Shown here one piece after another: positions 34,583 to 43,173 of a stretch of 64,000 nucleotides of DNA; the stretch's first letter is position 1, and each line of letters opens with the position of its first letter. The position numbers were made by a program, and so were the translations under genes. Where the stretch lies: the NCBI RefSeq assembly GCF_902706295.1, contig NZ_CACSJJ010000007.1, positions 143,033-207,032 of the forward strand, written 5' to 3'. The DNA is from Arthrobacter sp. 18067 (lineage in GTDB: Bacteria > Actinomycetota > Actinomycetes > Actinomycetales > Micrococcaceae). The notes under the pieces are model-generated. The model was given only the letters and a program-made list of their open reading frames with translations. It searched no databases and had not been told where the DNA came from.

Positions 34583-35776
34583 TTAGGCGGCCGCTTCCAC
34601 CTTCGCCAGCCGGGCGTTGAGCCGGTCTACTTCGTCGAGGACCTCGGTGGCTGCCCACGCCTTGCTGCGCTTGCTCTGGGTGATTGGCGTGATGACACCA
34701 GCCGTCGTAAGTCTGTCCAGGGGGCCGTACACGGACGTCTCGGCCACTCCGGCGATGTGCGCTGCATGATTCGCTTCGAATACGGGCCGCTCCAAAAGCC
34801 ACGGGATGATCTTCTCCTCGGCGGAGCCCTTGCGCGGCTTGGACATCTCCAGCCACATCGCCGGCAATGCGTCCAGAGCGGCCACGCTTTCCCTCGCGGC
34901 ATCCGCAGCGCGCAGGGCGGAGTTGGCCAGGTAAAGCACGAACGGGTCGACGTCGCCGGTCCGGTAGTTGTTGACGAGGGTGAAGTACCGCTGCACATTG
35001 GCAACCATCGCTGAGGCGATGGGCGTCACTGTATTCTTCGTCAGGCCGCGCCGTCGGGAGATGGCACCGATGAGCGCCCGCCCGATGCGGCCGTTGCCGT
35101 CCGTGAAGGGGTGGATGGATTCGAACTGCGCGTGGGCAATCGCGGCCTGCGCCATGATCGGCACGTCGTCCCGGTTGCAGAAAGCCATCAGGTCTTCCAT
35201 CAGCTCTGGCACCATTTCCGGCGGAGGGGGAACATGGACGGCTCCGCGCGGTGAGTAATCGCTGCCGCCGATCCAGTTCTGGACGTCCCGGATCTTCCCG
35301 GCGTGCTTCCAGTCCAGTGGGTCGTCCTTCATCAAGGTGTGGTGGGCCTTGAGGAGAGACTCCAGACGCACCATGCCACTCTTTCCGGCGTCGTCGATCA
35401 TGAACTGCACGGCGTCGGCGGCGGCGACCATCGACCTGGCGTTCTCGCTGGCCTTCAAACCGATCATGGCCTTCGCGTAGTCGTTGCGGTTGGCGTCTAC
35501 GTGTTCGATCTTTGAGGACGACACAGCCTCGCTGCGCAGGAGGAACCCGCTGATGGCGGCCATGCGCGTTCCGGCCGTGACATCCAGGGAGGCGACTGAG
35601 ACCGCAGCTTTTTCCAATGCGACGATGGTTTCCCGGCTCGGGCTGTACCAGAGGTCCCCGATCATGGGTGGCAGGGAAACCTCGACTTCGGTGAACTCAC
35701 GGTCTTCACGTGGGGCCCTCCCTGAAGTCGTCCAAGGTATGGTTTTGGAGCTGTGTGGCGGCCAGGCGTCAGTCAT
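34583..35776 (-). CDS. Fic family protein (AMP transferase-like)
   Basis: 397 residues. The catalytic Fic motif HPFTDGNGRIGR is complete at about residues 221-232. An N-terminal Fic_N-like helix contains SEAVSSSKIEHV, similar to the (S/T)xxxE inhibitory motif, and a C-terminal winged-helix-like domain follows (VAETSVYGPLDRLTTAGVIT). Fic enzymes transfer AMP or other nucleotide parts to protein side chains. The built-in inhibitory segment suggests a self-regulated class II Fic. Target proteins are unknown. Confidence 0.93.
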   Translation of the reverse strand: MTDAWPPHSSKTIPWTTSGRAPREDREFTEVEVSLPPMIGDLWYSPSRETIVALEKAAVSVASLDVTAGTRMAAISGFLLRSEAVSSSKIEHVDANRNDYAKAMIGLKASENARSMVAAADAVQFMIDDAGKSGMVRLESLLKAHHTLMKDDPLDWKHAGKIRDVQNWIGGSDYSPRGAVHVPPPPEMVPELMEDLMAFCNRDDVPIMAQAAIAHAQFESIHPFTDGNGRIGRALIGAISRRRGLTKNTVTPIASAMVANVQRYFTLVNNYRTGDVDPFVLYLANSALRAADAARESVAALDALPAMWLEMSKPRKGSAEEKIIPWLLERPVFEANHAAHIAGVAETSVYGPLDRLTTAGVITPITQSKRSKAWAATEVLDEVDRLNARLAKVEAAA

Positions 35777-37195
35777 AGAGTCCTCAAAGTCTGAATAAGG
35801 ATGGAGTTATTTAGATTTTAGCCATCAAATCAAAATAGTCCGACGGTTATTGCTCTTTTGATAAGCCGGTGTCGGAGACCTCAGATGGGGTCGCGACGAC
35901 GACGGCGGGGGCGGCCATAAGCACGACGGTGACGGTGATGGCAGCCGTGGTCACCGTGCGGGCAGAGGTCGCGCGCAACGCAGGAACAAGGTGTCCGGCG
36001 TCCAGGCCCCGTGTCTGCAAAGACGCTTCGATTGGGCGGCAGGGCATGAGAGCCAGGGTTACAAGCGAGCTGTGGTCAGTATGCCGTCAGGCGTCTCACA
36101 AACTCTAGTTAAGATGGATCAATTCTGCCGCCGGAAGTATTGCCCGCTGACTGGCCATGGGTGTCTCATGCACTCTGTCTCATCGTGGCGTCTCGTTAGT
36201 CCATAGGGACCCGCGAGACGAGATAGACGTTGACCTTCCTTATGCACTGAAGAGGAAGCAAATCAACTGATCCTCGCCCGCCGGAGGTGGGCAGCGATCC
36301 TGGGGCTGCTATCAAGGGCTGATGAGAACCTGGGCAATGCGGCTATGAGCTGCCCTGGCGCGCCTTGTCACTGCGAACACCAGCTCGTGACGCGAGGACC
36401 AGCCGTCCTCTGACGTAAGCCAGCGCTATGGGCGTCGGAGGCCCCTGTGTCGCGGCAGAAGTCCCCGATGCAAGGCCAGCCGGAAGGTGCGCTGAAGTCG
36501 GGCGATTGCTGGTGGATTATCGTTGCCTAGGGCGGCATCTAGAAGGGCGATGTTGGGTGTTGTCGGAGGGAGCTGCGGTTGCGTTTGGAGGAGCCGTTCG
36601 GGGTGTTCGGTCATGGCCAACATGATTCCTCCGAGACCTGGTTGTCCGGCGATTAATTCGATGTCAGCAGCCCCAACGGTTGGTTCCTTCGCCGCTGATC
36701 CGGACCCAGGCGTTGGGCGTCGTCGCCCACCGCTGCCCTGAACCTGGCTGCAAGCTTGCCCTTTTTCGGACGCCGTCTTCAAGGTCGAAGATAACAGATA
36801 GGAATGGGAGAACGAGGCGCACTTGAGCCCGGTTCCGTTGGTCCAAAGTTGGTTTGCTCCAAGTTCTGCACGTCAGTATCAGTCGCCATCTGGCTGGGGG
36901 CAGTCGCCAACTAAGGCCAGCGCTGACTTCTTTCCAGCACGGGAAATAGTCAACGTGCCAGATGTTCAGTGTGCCTGATCAACAACTACGAGAGGAACGG
37001 CCCTACAAATCCGCAGTTGGTATCTGGCGGTTGTCGCCAGATAGCTTCCGATCTCTCAAGTAGTTTTTTTGAATTGACAGGGTAGTTGGCCACTGCCGAT
37101 TTTGGTCCACTGTCCGGCCAATCGCATCTGTTCACACGATGTGATGCTGCCTCCGCCGTCCTGCGCCGGAGGCGGCATCATTTAACGGCGCTAAG
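35777..37195. other. About 1.4 kb without a convincing gene; decayed accessory DNA
   Basis: Only short frames of unconvincing composition occur. Recognisable pieces are a cluster of gtctca/gtctcg repeats between 36091 and 36220, a perfect 9-bp inverted repeat tatctggcg/cgccagata at 37021-37043 with a run of seven T about 20 bases further on, and a hairpin at 37144-37178. Base composition is less GC-rich than the flanking genes. It looks like the graveyard of one or more transferred segments. Confidence 0.55.
37144..37178. terminator. Hairpin downstream of the galU remnant
   Basis: atgctgcctccg and cggaggcggcat pair over 12 positions with one mismatch and an 11-base loop. It sits just past the stop of the minus-strand galU remnant and may be its old terminator. 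Confidence 0.5.
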
Positions 37196-37618
37196 TCAGG
37201 TACAAGGTCTGTGGATCTCCCACAGTGCGGTTCGGAGCCCGGGACCTGTGTCCCCGCGTTTCAAGGCTACGGTCATGACGGCTTTGAGGTAGCTGAGTTT
37301 GTCGCCGGTATCGAAGCGGCGGCCTCTGAAGATCACGCGATGCACACCGGAGCCCTCACCCTCGGAGACTGCCAGGGTCTGCAGGGCATCCGTGGGCTGG
37401 ATTTCCCCTCCACGCCCTGGCGGGGTTTGCTCGAGGACATCAAAGATGCGGGGGTGCAGGACATAGCGCCCGATGATGGCAAGGTTCGGGGTTTTTCAAC
37501 GAGGCCACGGATCCTGAGAGACCCGTCAACCTCGATGGAGGCAACATCGGCGCAACCGTACGCGTTGATCTGTTCCGGCTCGACCTCCATCAAGGCCACC
37601 ACCGAGCCTCCAGGCCAC
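37196..37618 (-). pseudogene. galU: UTP-glucose-1-phosphate uridylyltransferase remnant (truncated, frameshifted)
   Basis: Two frames together read as the C-terminal part of GalU. The first holds GGSVVALMEVEPEQINAYGC, then LRIRGLVEKP (down to about 37495). After a small out-of-frame deletion the second frame continues NLAIIGRYVLHPRIFDVLEQ, GRGGEIQPTDALQTLA, RRFDTGDKLSYLKA and stops at TGA 37196-37198. The nucleotide-binding N-terminal half is missing and an in-frame TAA lies just upstream. It cannot encode a working enzyme. Confidence 0.85.
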
Positions 37619-37644
37619 AGTTACTGTGGGCTAGGGAAAGTGGA

Positions 37645-37680
37645 AGAGAAGGCCCGGTCCTGACGGATCGAGCCTTCTCT
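37645..37680 (-). terminator. Terminator of the XRE regulator gene
   Basis: 9-bp stem agagaaggc/gccttctct around an 18-base loop, about 70 bases after the regulator stop on the minus strand, continuing into a pyrimidine-rich tail. Confidence 0.55.
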
Positions 37681-37752
37681 TGCACTGTCAATACTGGGGG
37701 CTTCACACGCCTTATTGGCGCGGCGTCTGCACGGGTTGGCAGATCGCTGCCG

Positions 37753-38634
37753 CTACTTGGCGGCGAGGTGTTGAGCTTCGCTGACCACACCAGCGTCGCT
37801 GGACGTCAGCAGCTGCAGTGCTTCGGCCGCCGGCGTCCCGGGGTCAGCGGCGTACATGAGGATCCGGTGGCCTGATTCATCGGGCGGGGTCAGGACCTCG
37901 AAGTTCAGCTCCAGATCGCCCACCTCCGGGTGGTGCATGTACTTCAGCCCCGACATGCAGTTCTCCACCGGGTGCCGTGCCCACAAGTTCGCGAATTCTT
38001 CGCTGTTCATGGTCAGCTCACCGACCAGCGAAGCGAGCTCCGGGTCGTCGGTGGAGTGTCCGGCCACCAGACGTAGTGACGACACCGCGCGTGTGGCCTC
38101 CTCAAGCCATCGTGTGTACAGCTCACGGGTGTGTCGATCCAGGAACAACAGCCGCGTCATGTTCGGCCGCGTCGAAGGCGTTTCCGGCGAGGCGAAGTCA
38201 AGATGACCGGCTACAAGTCGGTGACCGATGCGGTTCCAGGCCAGCACTTCGCTGCGGCGCCCCAAGACCACTGCAGGTGTGTTGGACATTGACTGGATCA
38301 ATCGCAGGGTACCCGGCCTGACCTTATCGGGCTTAGTCAACGTGCGCCGTTTGGTCGTGCCGGGCCGGGCAAGGTTGAACAGATGCGCGCGCTCGTCCGT
38401 ATTCAGGTTCAAGGCCCGGGCGATGGCGTCGATGACCGCCTCGGAGGCGTTGTTGCTCAGGCCCTGCTCCAGACGGGTGTAGTAGGTGTTGCTGACGCCG
38501 GCCAGCATGGCGAGCTCTTCACGGCGGAGGCCTGGTACGCGGCGGATGCCGTAGTTGAGAAGGCCGACGTCCTCTGGCTGTAAGGCAGCTCTTCGGACGC
38601 GAAGGAACTCCCCAAGTTCACTTGGATTACTCAT
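37753..38634 (-). CDS. XRE-family regulator with MmyB-like ligand-binding domain
   Basis: About 293 residues from ATG at 38634 (MSNPSELGEFL); ATG at 38643 is also in frame. The helix-turn-helix (GLRREELAMLAGVSNTYYTR, then LEQG) is followed by the MmyB-type sensor domain (VLAWNRIGHRLVAG, TRLLFLDRHTRELY, ENCMSGLKYMHHPEVGDLEL). Regulators of this kind often repress a divergent drug-efflux or oxidoreductase gene in response to a small molecule. The divergent MFS pump is the obvious target. Confidence 0.9.
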   Translation of the reverse strand: MSNPSELGEFLRVRRAALQPEDVGLLNYGIRRVPGLRREELAMLAGVSNTYYTRLEQGLSNNASEAVIDAIARALNLNTDERAHLFNLARPGTTKRRTLTKPDKVRPGTLRLIQSMSNTPAVVLGRRSEVLAWNRIGHRLVAGHLDFASPETPSTRPNMTRLLFLDRHTRELYTRWLEEATRAVSSLRLVAGHSTDDPELASLVGELTMNSEEFANLWARHPVENCMSGLKYMHHPEVGDLELNFEVLTPPDESGHRILMYAADPGTPAAEALQLLTSSDAGVVSEAQHLAAK

Positions 38635-38711
38635 GCGCCCCATTCTGCCGGTCTTCCCCTGCCCTGTCCTGTCCCTGCCAGTGACACCCTAAACGTCAAG
38701 ACGCATTTCGT

Positions 38712-38724
38712 TCTTGTGACAAGA
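38712..38724. promoter_or_regulatory. Candidate operator for the XRE regulator
   Basis: Perfect palindrome tcttgt-g-acaaga in the 246-base region between the divergent regulator and MFS genes, about 78 bases upstream of the regulator start. Confidence 0.45.
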
Positions 38725-38880
38725 CAATGGCAAAAAGCGAGGTAGGACGCATCTTGCCCGTCACTGTCACTGTCAGTGGTAGGCAGAAGGGGGTGTGGTT
38801 GATCCCCGGGCATTCCGTGACTGTGGAGTTGTGAAGATGCCGCCAAAGGGCGGCCACTCCTCCAGAGAAGGATCACCGCT

Positions 38881-40353
38881 ATGACCACCCAACCGGATGT
38901 CACCACAGGACCCGGCGTACCACCCTCAATTGACGCGCAACCGAATACCGCCCCAGACAGGCGCATGACCGACCGTCAGCGGCTGGCACTTATTGTCCTG
39001 CTCGCGGCGAGCTTTACCCTCGCTGTCGACTTCTCCATCCTCACCGTAGCCCTCCCAGCGATCGGCACCGATGTCGGCTTCAGCCTGGAGAACCTCCAGT
39101 GGATCGCTACAGCGTTCGCACTCTGCGCAGCCGGCCTGACTCTGCTGTTCGGACGCGTCGCCGACATCGCCGGGCGGCGAAAGATGTTCATCATCGGCAT
39201 GACCCTGCTGGGCGTAGCGTCGCTTGCCGGCGGCTTGGCCGCCGACCCGGCTTTGTTGCTTATCGCCCGCGTCGGCCAAGGGGTCGCTACGGCCATTGTC
39301 GTTCCTGCTGCCCTGTCGCTGTTGCTGGCATCCTTCCCGGAAGGCCCACTGCGCGATAAGGCACTGGGCCTTAACGGGTCGCTGATGGCTGCGGGCTTCA
39401 CGACCGGCGCTATCCTCGGCGGACTCCTGACAGACCTGCTGAGCTGGCGGTGGGCGTTCTTCATTAACGTACCCGTGGCGATCGCAGTACTGGTTATCGC
39501 CCCCATCGTCCTCGCCGAGAGCAAGCCCACCACGAAGTTGAAACTGGACGTCCCGGGTGCCATCACCGTTACCCTTGGCCTTCTGGCACTTGTCTTCGGT
39601 TTGACCAACGCCGCCGAGCACTCCTGGACCAACCCGCTGACTCTGGGCTCCCTTGCGGCAGCTGTTGTTCTTTTTGTTGCTTTTGTCGCGGTCGAACGCC
39701 GGGCGATCTCGCCGCTGGTACCGCTGGAGATTCTGAAACGCTCCACCGTCGCCTGGGGCAACATCGCCGGCATTCTGGCATTCGTCACTGAAACGTCCCT
39801 GGTATTCCTGCTGACGCTCTACCTGCAGCAGGTTCTCGGGTACACCCCGCTCGGTGCCGGGCTCGCTTTCGCAGTCCTTGGCCTCGGCACAGTACTCGGT
39901 GGCGTTCTTGGCCCCAAAGTCATCGGAAAGATCGGCAATAAGAAAGCCATCGTTTACGGATTCATCGTCCAGGCCATTGCGACCGGCGCCCTTGTCTTAC
40001 TCAGCGCAGATCCCGCCTCCATCGGTCTGCTGCTGGTCGCCACCTTCATCGGAGGTGTAGCCAACCTTGTCGTCATCGTCGGATTCATGGTCACGGCAAC
40101 CTCCAGCCTGCCCGATGAAGAACAAGGACTCGCCACTGGGCTGGCAACCATGAGCCAGCAGATCGGTATCACCATGGGCATCCCGATCATGAGCGCCATC
40201 TTCACGGCCCAAATCCTCACCATCGGGAACAACGAAGCCCCGGCCGTCCTCAGCGGCGTCACCACCGCCATCTGGGTCAACACGGGCCTTTGCCTGCTCA
40301 CGGCACTGGTTGTGGGCCTGTTCCTGCGTAAGCCGGCTCTGTCCACCAACTGA
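38881..40353 (+). CDS. MFS drug efflux transporter, DHA2 (EmrB/QacA) type
   Basis: 490 residues with about 14 hydrophobic segments. Motif A-like LLFGRVADIAGRRKMFIIG and motif C-like GLNGSLMAAGFTTGAILGG, followed by the LLSWRWAFFINVPVA loop, are typical of DHA2 proton-coupled drug exporters. AGAAGGA lies at Shine-Dalgarno distance from ATG 38881. It is divergent from the XRE/MmyB-like regulator, which probably controls it. The substrate range cannot be read from sequence. Confidence 0.93.
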   Translation: MTTQPDVTTGPGVPPSIDAQPNTAPDRRMTDRQRLALIVLLAASFTLAVDFSILTVALPAIGTDVGFSLENLQWIATAFALCAAGLTLLFGRVADIAGRRKMFIIGMTLLGVASLAGGLAADPALLLIARVGQGVATAIVVPAALSLLLASFPEGPLRDKALGLNGSLMAAGFTTGAILGGLLTDLLSWRWAFFINVPVAIAVLVIAPIVLAESKPTTKLKLDVPGAITVTLGLLALVFGLTNAAEHSWTNPLTLGSLAAAVVLFVAFVAVERRAISPLVPLEILKRSTVAWGNIAGILAFVTETSLVFLLTLYLQQVLGYTPLGAGLAFAVLGLGTVLGGVLGPKVIGKIGNKKAIVYGFIVQAIATGALVLLSADPASIGLLLVATFIGGVANLVVIVGFMVTATSSLPDEEQGLATGLATMSQQIGITMGIPIMSAIFTAQILTIGNNEAPAVLSGVTTAIWVNTGLCLLTALVVGLFLRKPALSTN

Positions 40354-40478
40354 ACCCAACAGGCAGAAGCCCCCACGCGATCGGCTTCGTCGTGAGGAGA
40401 TTATGGTTCTGAACCTTCTTAGCCTTGTCCACGTCTTTAGATCAGGGGAGGATATTCGACATCGTCGGGAGGTTCGCC

Positions 40479-41453
40479 ATGGTGCAGCTTGAAAAGTTCG
40501 AAAAGTACTTGATTGAAGAGTTCTACGACGACTACCGGTCGGGGGACCTGTCGCACAAGACATTCACCAAGCGGGTGGCATTCATCATGGGAAGCATGAC
40601 CGCGGCTGCGGCGGCCATGACCTTGGTGGGCTGTACGCCGGACGAGGTTCCCCGGACCACGGACCCAATGCCAACGCCATCGCCCACGTCGTCGGCCACA
40701 TCAGCGGGGGGCACCACCACCGCGGTACCCAACGCCAAGAGCCCCTTGTCGGTTCCGGAGGGCGCAGCCGGACTGACGACGGCCACGGTGAAGTTCAACT
40801 CCGGCGGAACTGAGATCAGCGGCTACCTTGCCCGGCCGGAGGGAAGTCAAAAGGGCCCCGGGGTCCTGATCTGTCATGAGAACAGAGGCCTCACTGCGCA
40901 CATCCAGGACGTCGCGCGTCGCTTCGCCAAGGAAGGTTACGCAGCGCTGGCACTGGATCTGCTGAGCCGGGAAGGCGGTACGGCGAACATGGACCCGGAT
41001 GCCGTCCCCGGTGCACTGACGCAGGCAGGTGCACAACGGCACGTGAACGATTTCAAGGCCGCCTTCGACTACCTCAATGGCCAGGACTTCGTCGAAGAAG
41101 GCCGCATCGCCATGGTTGGCTTCTGCTTCGGCGGCGGTATTACGTGGCAGGCATCCACGGAAATCAGTGGGCTCAAGGCAACATCTGCCTTCTACGGTCC
41201 AGCGCCGGATTTGGCTAAGGTACCCACCATCAAGCCAGCCGTGTTTGGTGTCTACGCGGAGAATGACGCACGTATCACCGGCGCGATGCCCCAATTCCAG
41301 GAAGCACTGGACGCGTCAACCGTCAAACATCAGATGAAGGTCTACCCGGGCGTGGACCACGCGTTCCACAACGACACCAGTGAACGCTACGTCGAGGCCC
41401 AGGCGACGGCAGCATGGAACGACACCCTGACGTGGTTCAGGGACAATGTCTAG
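40479..41453 (+). CDS. Exported dienelactone hydrolase family protein (lipoprotein-like)
   Basis: About 324 residues from ATG at 40479, supported by GGGAGG upstream; the open frame starts at 40425. An N-terminal segment (TKRVAFIMGSMTAAAAAMTL followed by VGC) ends in a lipobox-like cysteine, then a Pro/Ser/Thr-rich linker. The hydrolase domain has the cysteine nucleophile elbow GFCFGGG, an Asp in ENDARI and the His in VDHAFHN. The membrane-anchored version probably acts on extracytoplasmic esters; the natural substrate is unknown. Confidence 0.87.
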   Translation: MVQLEKFEKYLIEEFYDDYRSGDLSHKTFTKRVAFIMGSMTAAAAAMTLVGCTPDEVPRTTDPMPTPSPTSSATSAGGTTTAVPNAKSPLSVPEGAAGLTTATVKFNSGGTEISGYLARPEGSQKGPGVLICHENRGLTAHIQDVARRFAKEGYAALALDLLSREGGTANMDPDAVPGALTQAGAQRHVNDFKAAFDYLNGQDFVEEGRIAMVGFCFGGGITWQASTEISGLKATSAFYGPAPDLAKVPTIKPAVFGVYAENDARITGAMPQFQEALDASTVKHQMKVYPGVDHAFHNDTSERYVEAQATAAWNDTLTWFRDNV

Positions 41454-41465
41454 CCCAGCCAGACC

Positions 41466-42554
41466 TCACCCGTTTAGCCGTGCAGCCTCACTTGCCAGCT
41501 CGGCTTCCAACGTCTCGATGCTCGGCAGGCTCGCAACTAATTCATCCGGCAAGGAGTCTGCCAGGGAGGTTCTCCACTCAGCGATGCCCACGGGCGCGTT
41601 GAACCCCCGCAGCGCGTATTCCGCGACCACACTGTTCTTCTCCTTGCACAGCAGGAGGCCGATGGTGGGCTTGTCATCGGGGTGTGCCATGAGGTCGTCC
41701 ACGGCTGCCATATACATGCCCAGTTGCCCGAGGAACCCGGGTTCAAACTTCACCGCCTTGAGCTCGATCACCATGTAGCAGCGCAACTTCAGGTGGTAGA
41801 ACAGCAGGTCTGCGAAGAACTCGTCCCCGGCAATCTCCAATCGAACCTGCTCGCCAACAAAGGCAAAGCCCTGCCCCAGTTCAAGCAGGAATTTCTCCAC
41901 GTGCTTCACCAACTGCAGCTCCAGGTCCCGTTCAGTGTGCCGATCACTCATGGACAGAAAATCGAAGACGTAGGGGTCCTTGGTCGCCTGCTGCGCGAGA
42001 TCCGAATCTGCAGGGATCATCGTGGAGGCAAAGTTGGTGATGGCCTGCCCTGATCGTTCGTGCAGGCGGGTAGAAATCTGGTGTGTCAGGACGTTGCGGG
42101 ACCATCCGTGTTGGGCGGCCGCCGCTGCGTACCAGAGGCGCGTGGCGGCGTCGTCGAGTTTCTCCAGCAGGGCGATCTGGTGATACCAGGGCAATGTTGC
42201 AAGCGGCGCTTGCAACATTGGGAAGTCCGGCCAGGCCTGCGCGAAGCTCTTCATGTACCGGAGGTTCCTGGGGGAGAAGCCCTTTGCTTCGGGGAAGCGG
42301 GTCCGGATATCGGCGGACAATCGCGTCACCACTTTGGCACCCCAGCCTTGTTCGGATTCACGTTCTGCGAGCTGACGACCGATGCTCCAGTAGGAATTCA
42401 ACACCTCGCTGTTGGCGGCTGCCAGCGCCCGGGTCCTGCCGACGCGCACTTCCTGAGCCACGGTATTGAGCAAGGTGGGATACCAGTCGGGCATGGACGA
42501 AGCAGCCGGGACACCCGGAAAAGATGCCTCGGTGGCGAGCTCTTGGGACGGCAT
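41466..42554 (-). CDS. DUF1016 (YhcG-type) PD-(D/E)XK nuclease family protein
   Basis: About 362 residues from ATG at 42554, chosen for AGGAG six bases upstream; the frame extends to 42788 without family support. The DUF1016 N-terminal domain (LNSYWSIGRQLAERESEQGW, FSPRNLRYMKSFAQAWP, LPWYHQIALLEKL) is followed by a PD-(D/E)XK-like domain (GDEFFADLLFYHLKLRCYMV, then IELKAVKFEPGFLGQL). Such proteins are often encoded in defence or accessory regions. No restriction-modification partner is adjacent. Confidence 0.9.
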   Translation of the reverse strand: MPSQELATEASFPGVPAASSMPDWYPTLLNTVAQEVRVGRTRALAAANSEVLNSYWSIGRQLAERESEQGWGAKVVTRLSADIRTRFPEAKGFSPRNLRYMKSFAQAWPDFPMLQAPLATLPWYHQIALLEKLDDAATRLWYAAAAAQHGWSRNVLTHQISTRLHERSGQAITNFASTMIPADSDLAQQATKDPYVFDFLSMSDRHTERDLELQLVKHVEKFLLELGQGFAFVGEQVRLEIAGDEFFADLLFYHLKLRCYMVIELKAVKFEPGFLGQLGMYMAAVDDLMAHPDDKPTIGLLLCKEKNSVVAEYALRGFNAPVGIAEWRTSLADSLPDELVASLPSIETLEAELASEAARLNG

Positions 42555-42614
42555 ATTGCTCCTGTCGGTTGCTGTTGGCATCACGCTATGGTGAGGCACT
42601 GACAAAATAGACGG

Positions 42615-43106
42615 GTGAGTGAAGCCGCCGAATTTGTGGACTACACGCTGCAGCGTGAGTCGTCCTGGGAAAAGGCCGATGAGGCCAGTGAGCGCCTCGG
42701 CGAAGCCATGAAGGTATACGGCGCGTCCGTGGGCGCAGTTCGCGGAACAATCCGGGATGCCCTGAAGCGGTACAAGAACCTTAACCATGACGACATCACC
42801 GCCTTGAGCTCGGAACTTTGGGAGGAGCCGGTCTTCGAAAGGCGCCTCGCAGCTGTGGTTCTGTTGCAGACCAAAGTGGGGCTCCTCGTCAACACGGACC
42901 TGACCCGCATCGAAGGTTTCATCCGGGACGCCGGGACGCGGGAACTAGTGGATCCTCTGGCCAACGATGTGGTGGGGCCCTTGCTGGCCCGGCTCGAAGG
43001 GCTGGCGAAGGACCGCGCTGAGCGCGTTCTGGAGCGTTGGGGGACCGATGCGGACCCTGAATTGCGCCATGCCGCAGCCCTCGCCACAGGCGGCCCCACC
43101 CCTTGA
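42615..43106 (+). CDS. Short DNA alkylation repair (AlkD-like) HEAT protein
   Basis: 163 residues from a GTG start. The pattern YGASVGAVRGTIRDALKRYK, then ITALSSELWEEPVFERRLAA, then VVLLQ matches the N-terminal repeats of AlkD-type DNA glycosylases. Full AlkD proteins are about 230 residues, so the C-terminal repeats that complete the DNA-binding groove are absent or diverged. It may be a short paralogue rather than an active glycosylase. It stands alone, divergent from the DUF1016 gene. Confidence 0.6.
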   Translation: MSEAAEFVDYTLQRESSWEKADEASERLGEAMKVYGASVGAVRGTIRDALKRYKNLNHDDITALSSELWEEPVFERRLAAVVLLQTKVGLLVNTDLTRIEGFIRDAGTRELVDPLANDVVGPLLARLEGLAKDRAERVLERWGTDADPELRHAAALATGGPTP

Positions 43107-43173
43107 TAAGCATCGGCGACCGGCCTAGCGTTTCCCTCAACACATGCCAGTGAATTGAGAGGCAGGTTGTTTG

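Noticed and set aside
35847..36047. 66-codon minus-strand frame with one hydrophobic segment
   Set aside because: The hydrophobic run comes from a simple GAC/GGC-like repeat context, and no start signal or partner gene supports it.
36426..36782. 118-codon minus-strand frame in the gene-poor stretch
   Set aside because: No ribosome site, low-complexity ends and no family resemblance; more likely decayed DNA than a gene.
37211..37663. 150-codon plus-strand frame
   Set aside because: Antisense to the galU remnant, which explains its openness.
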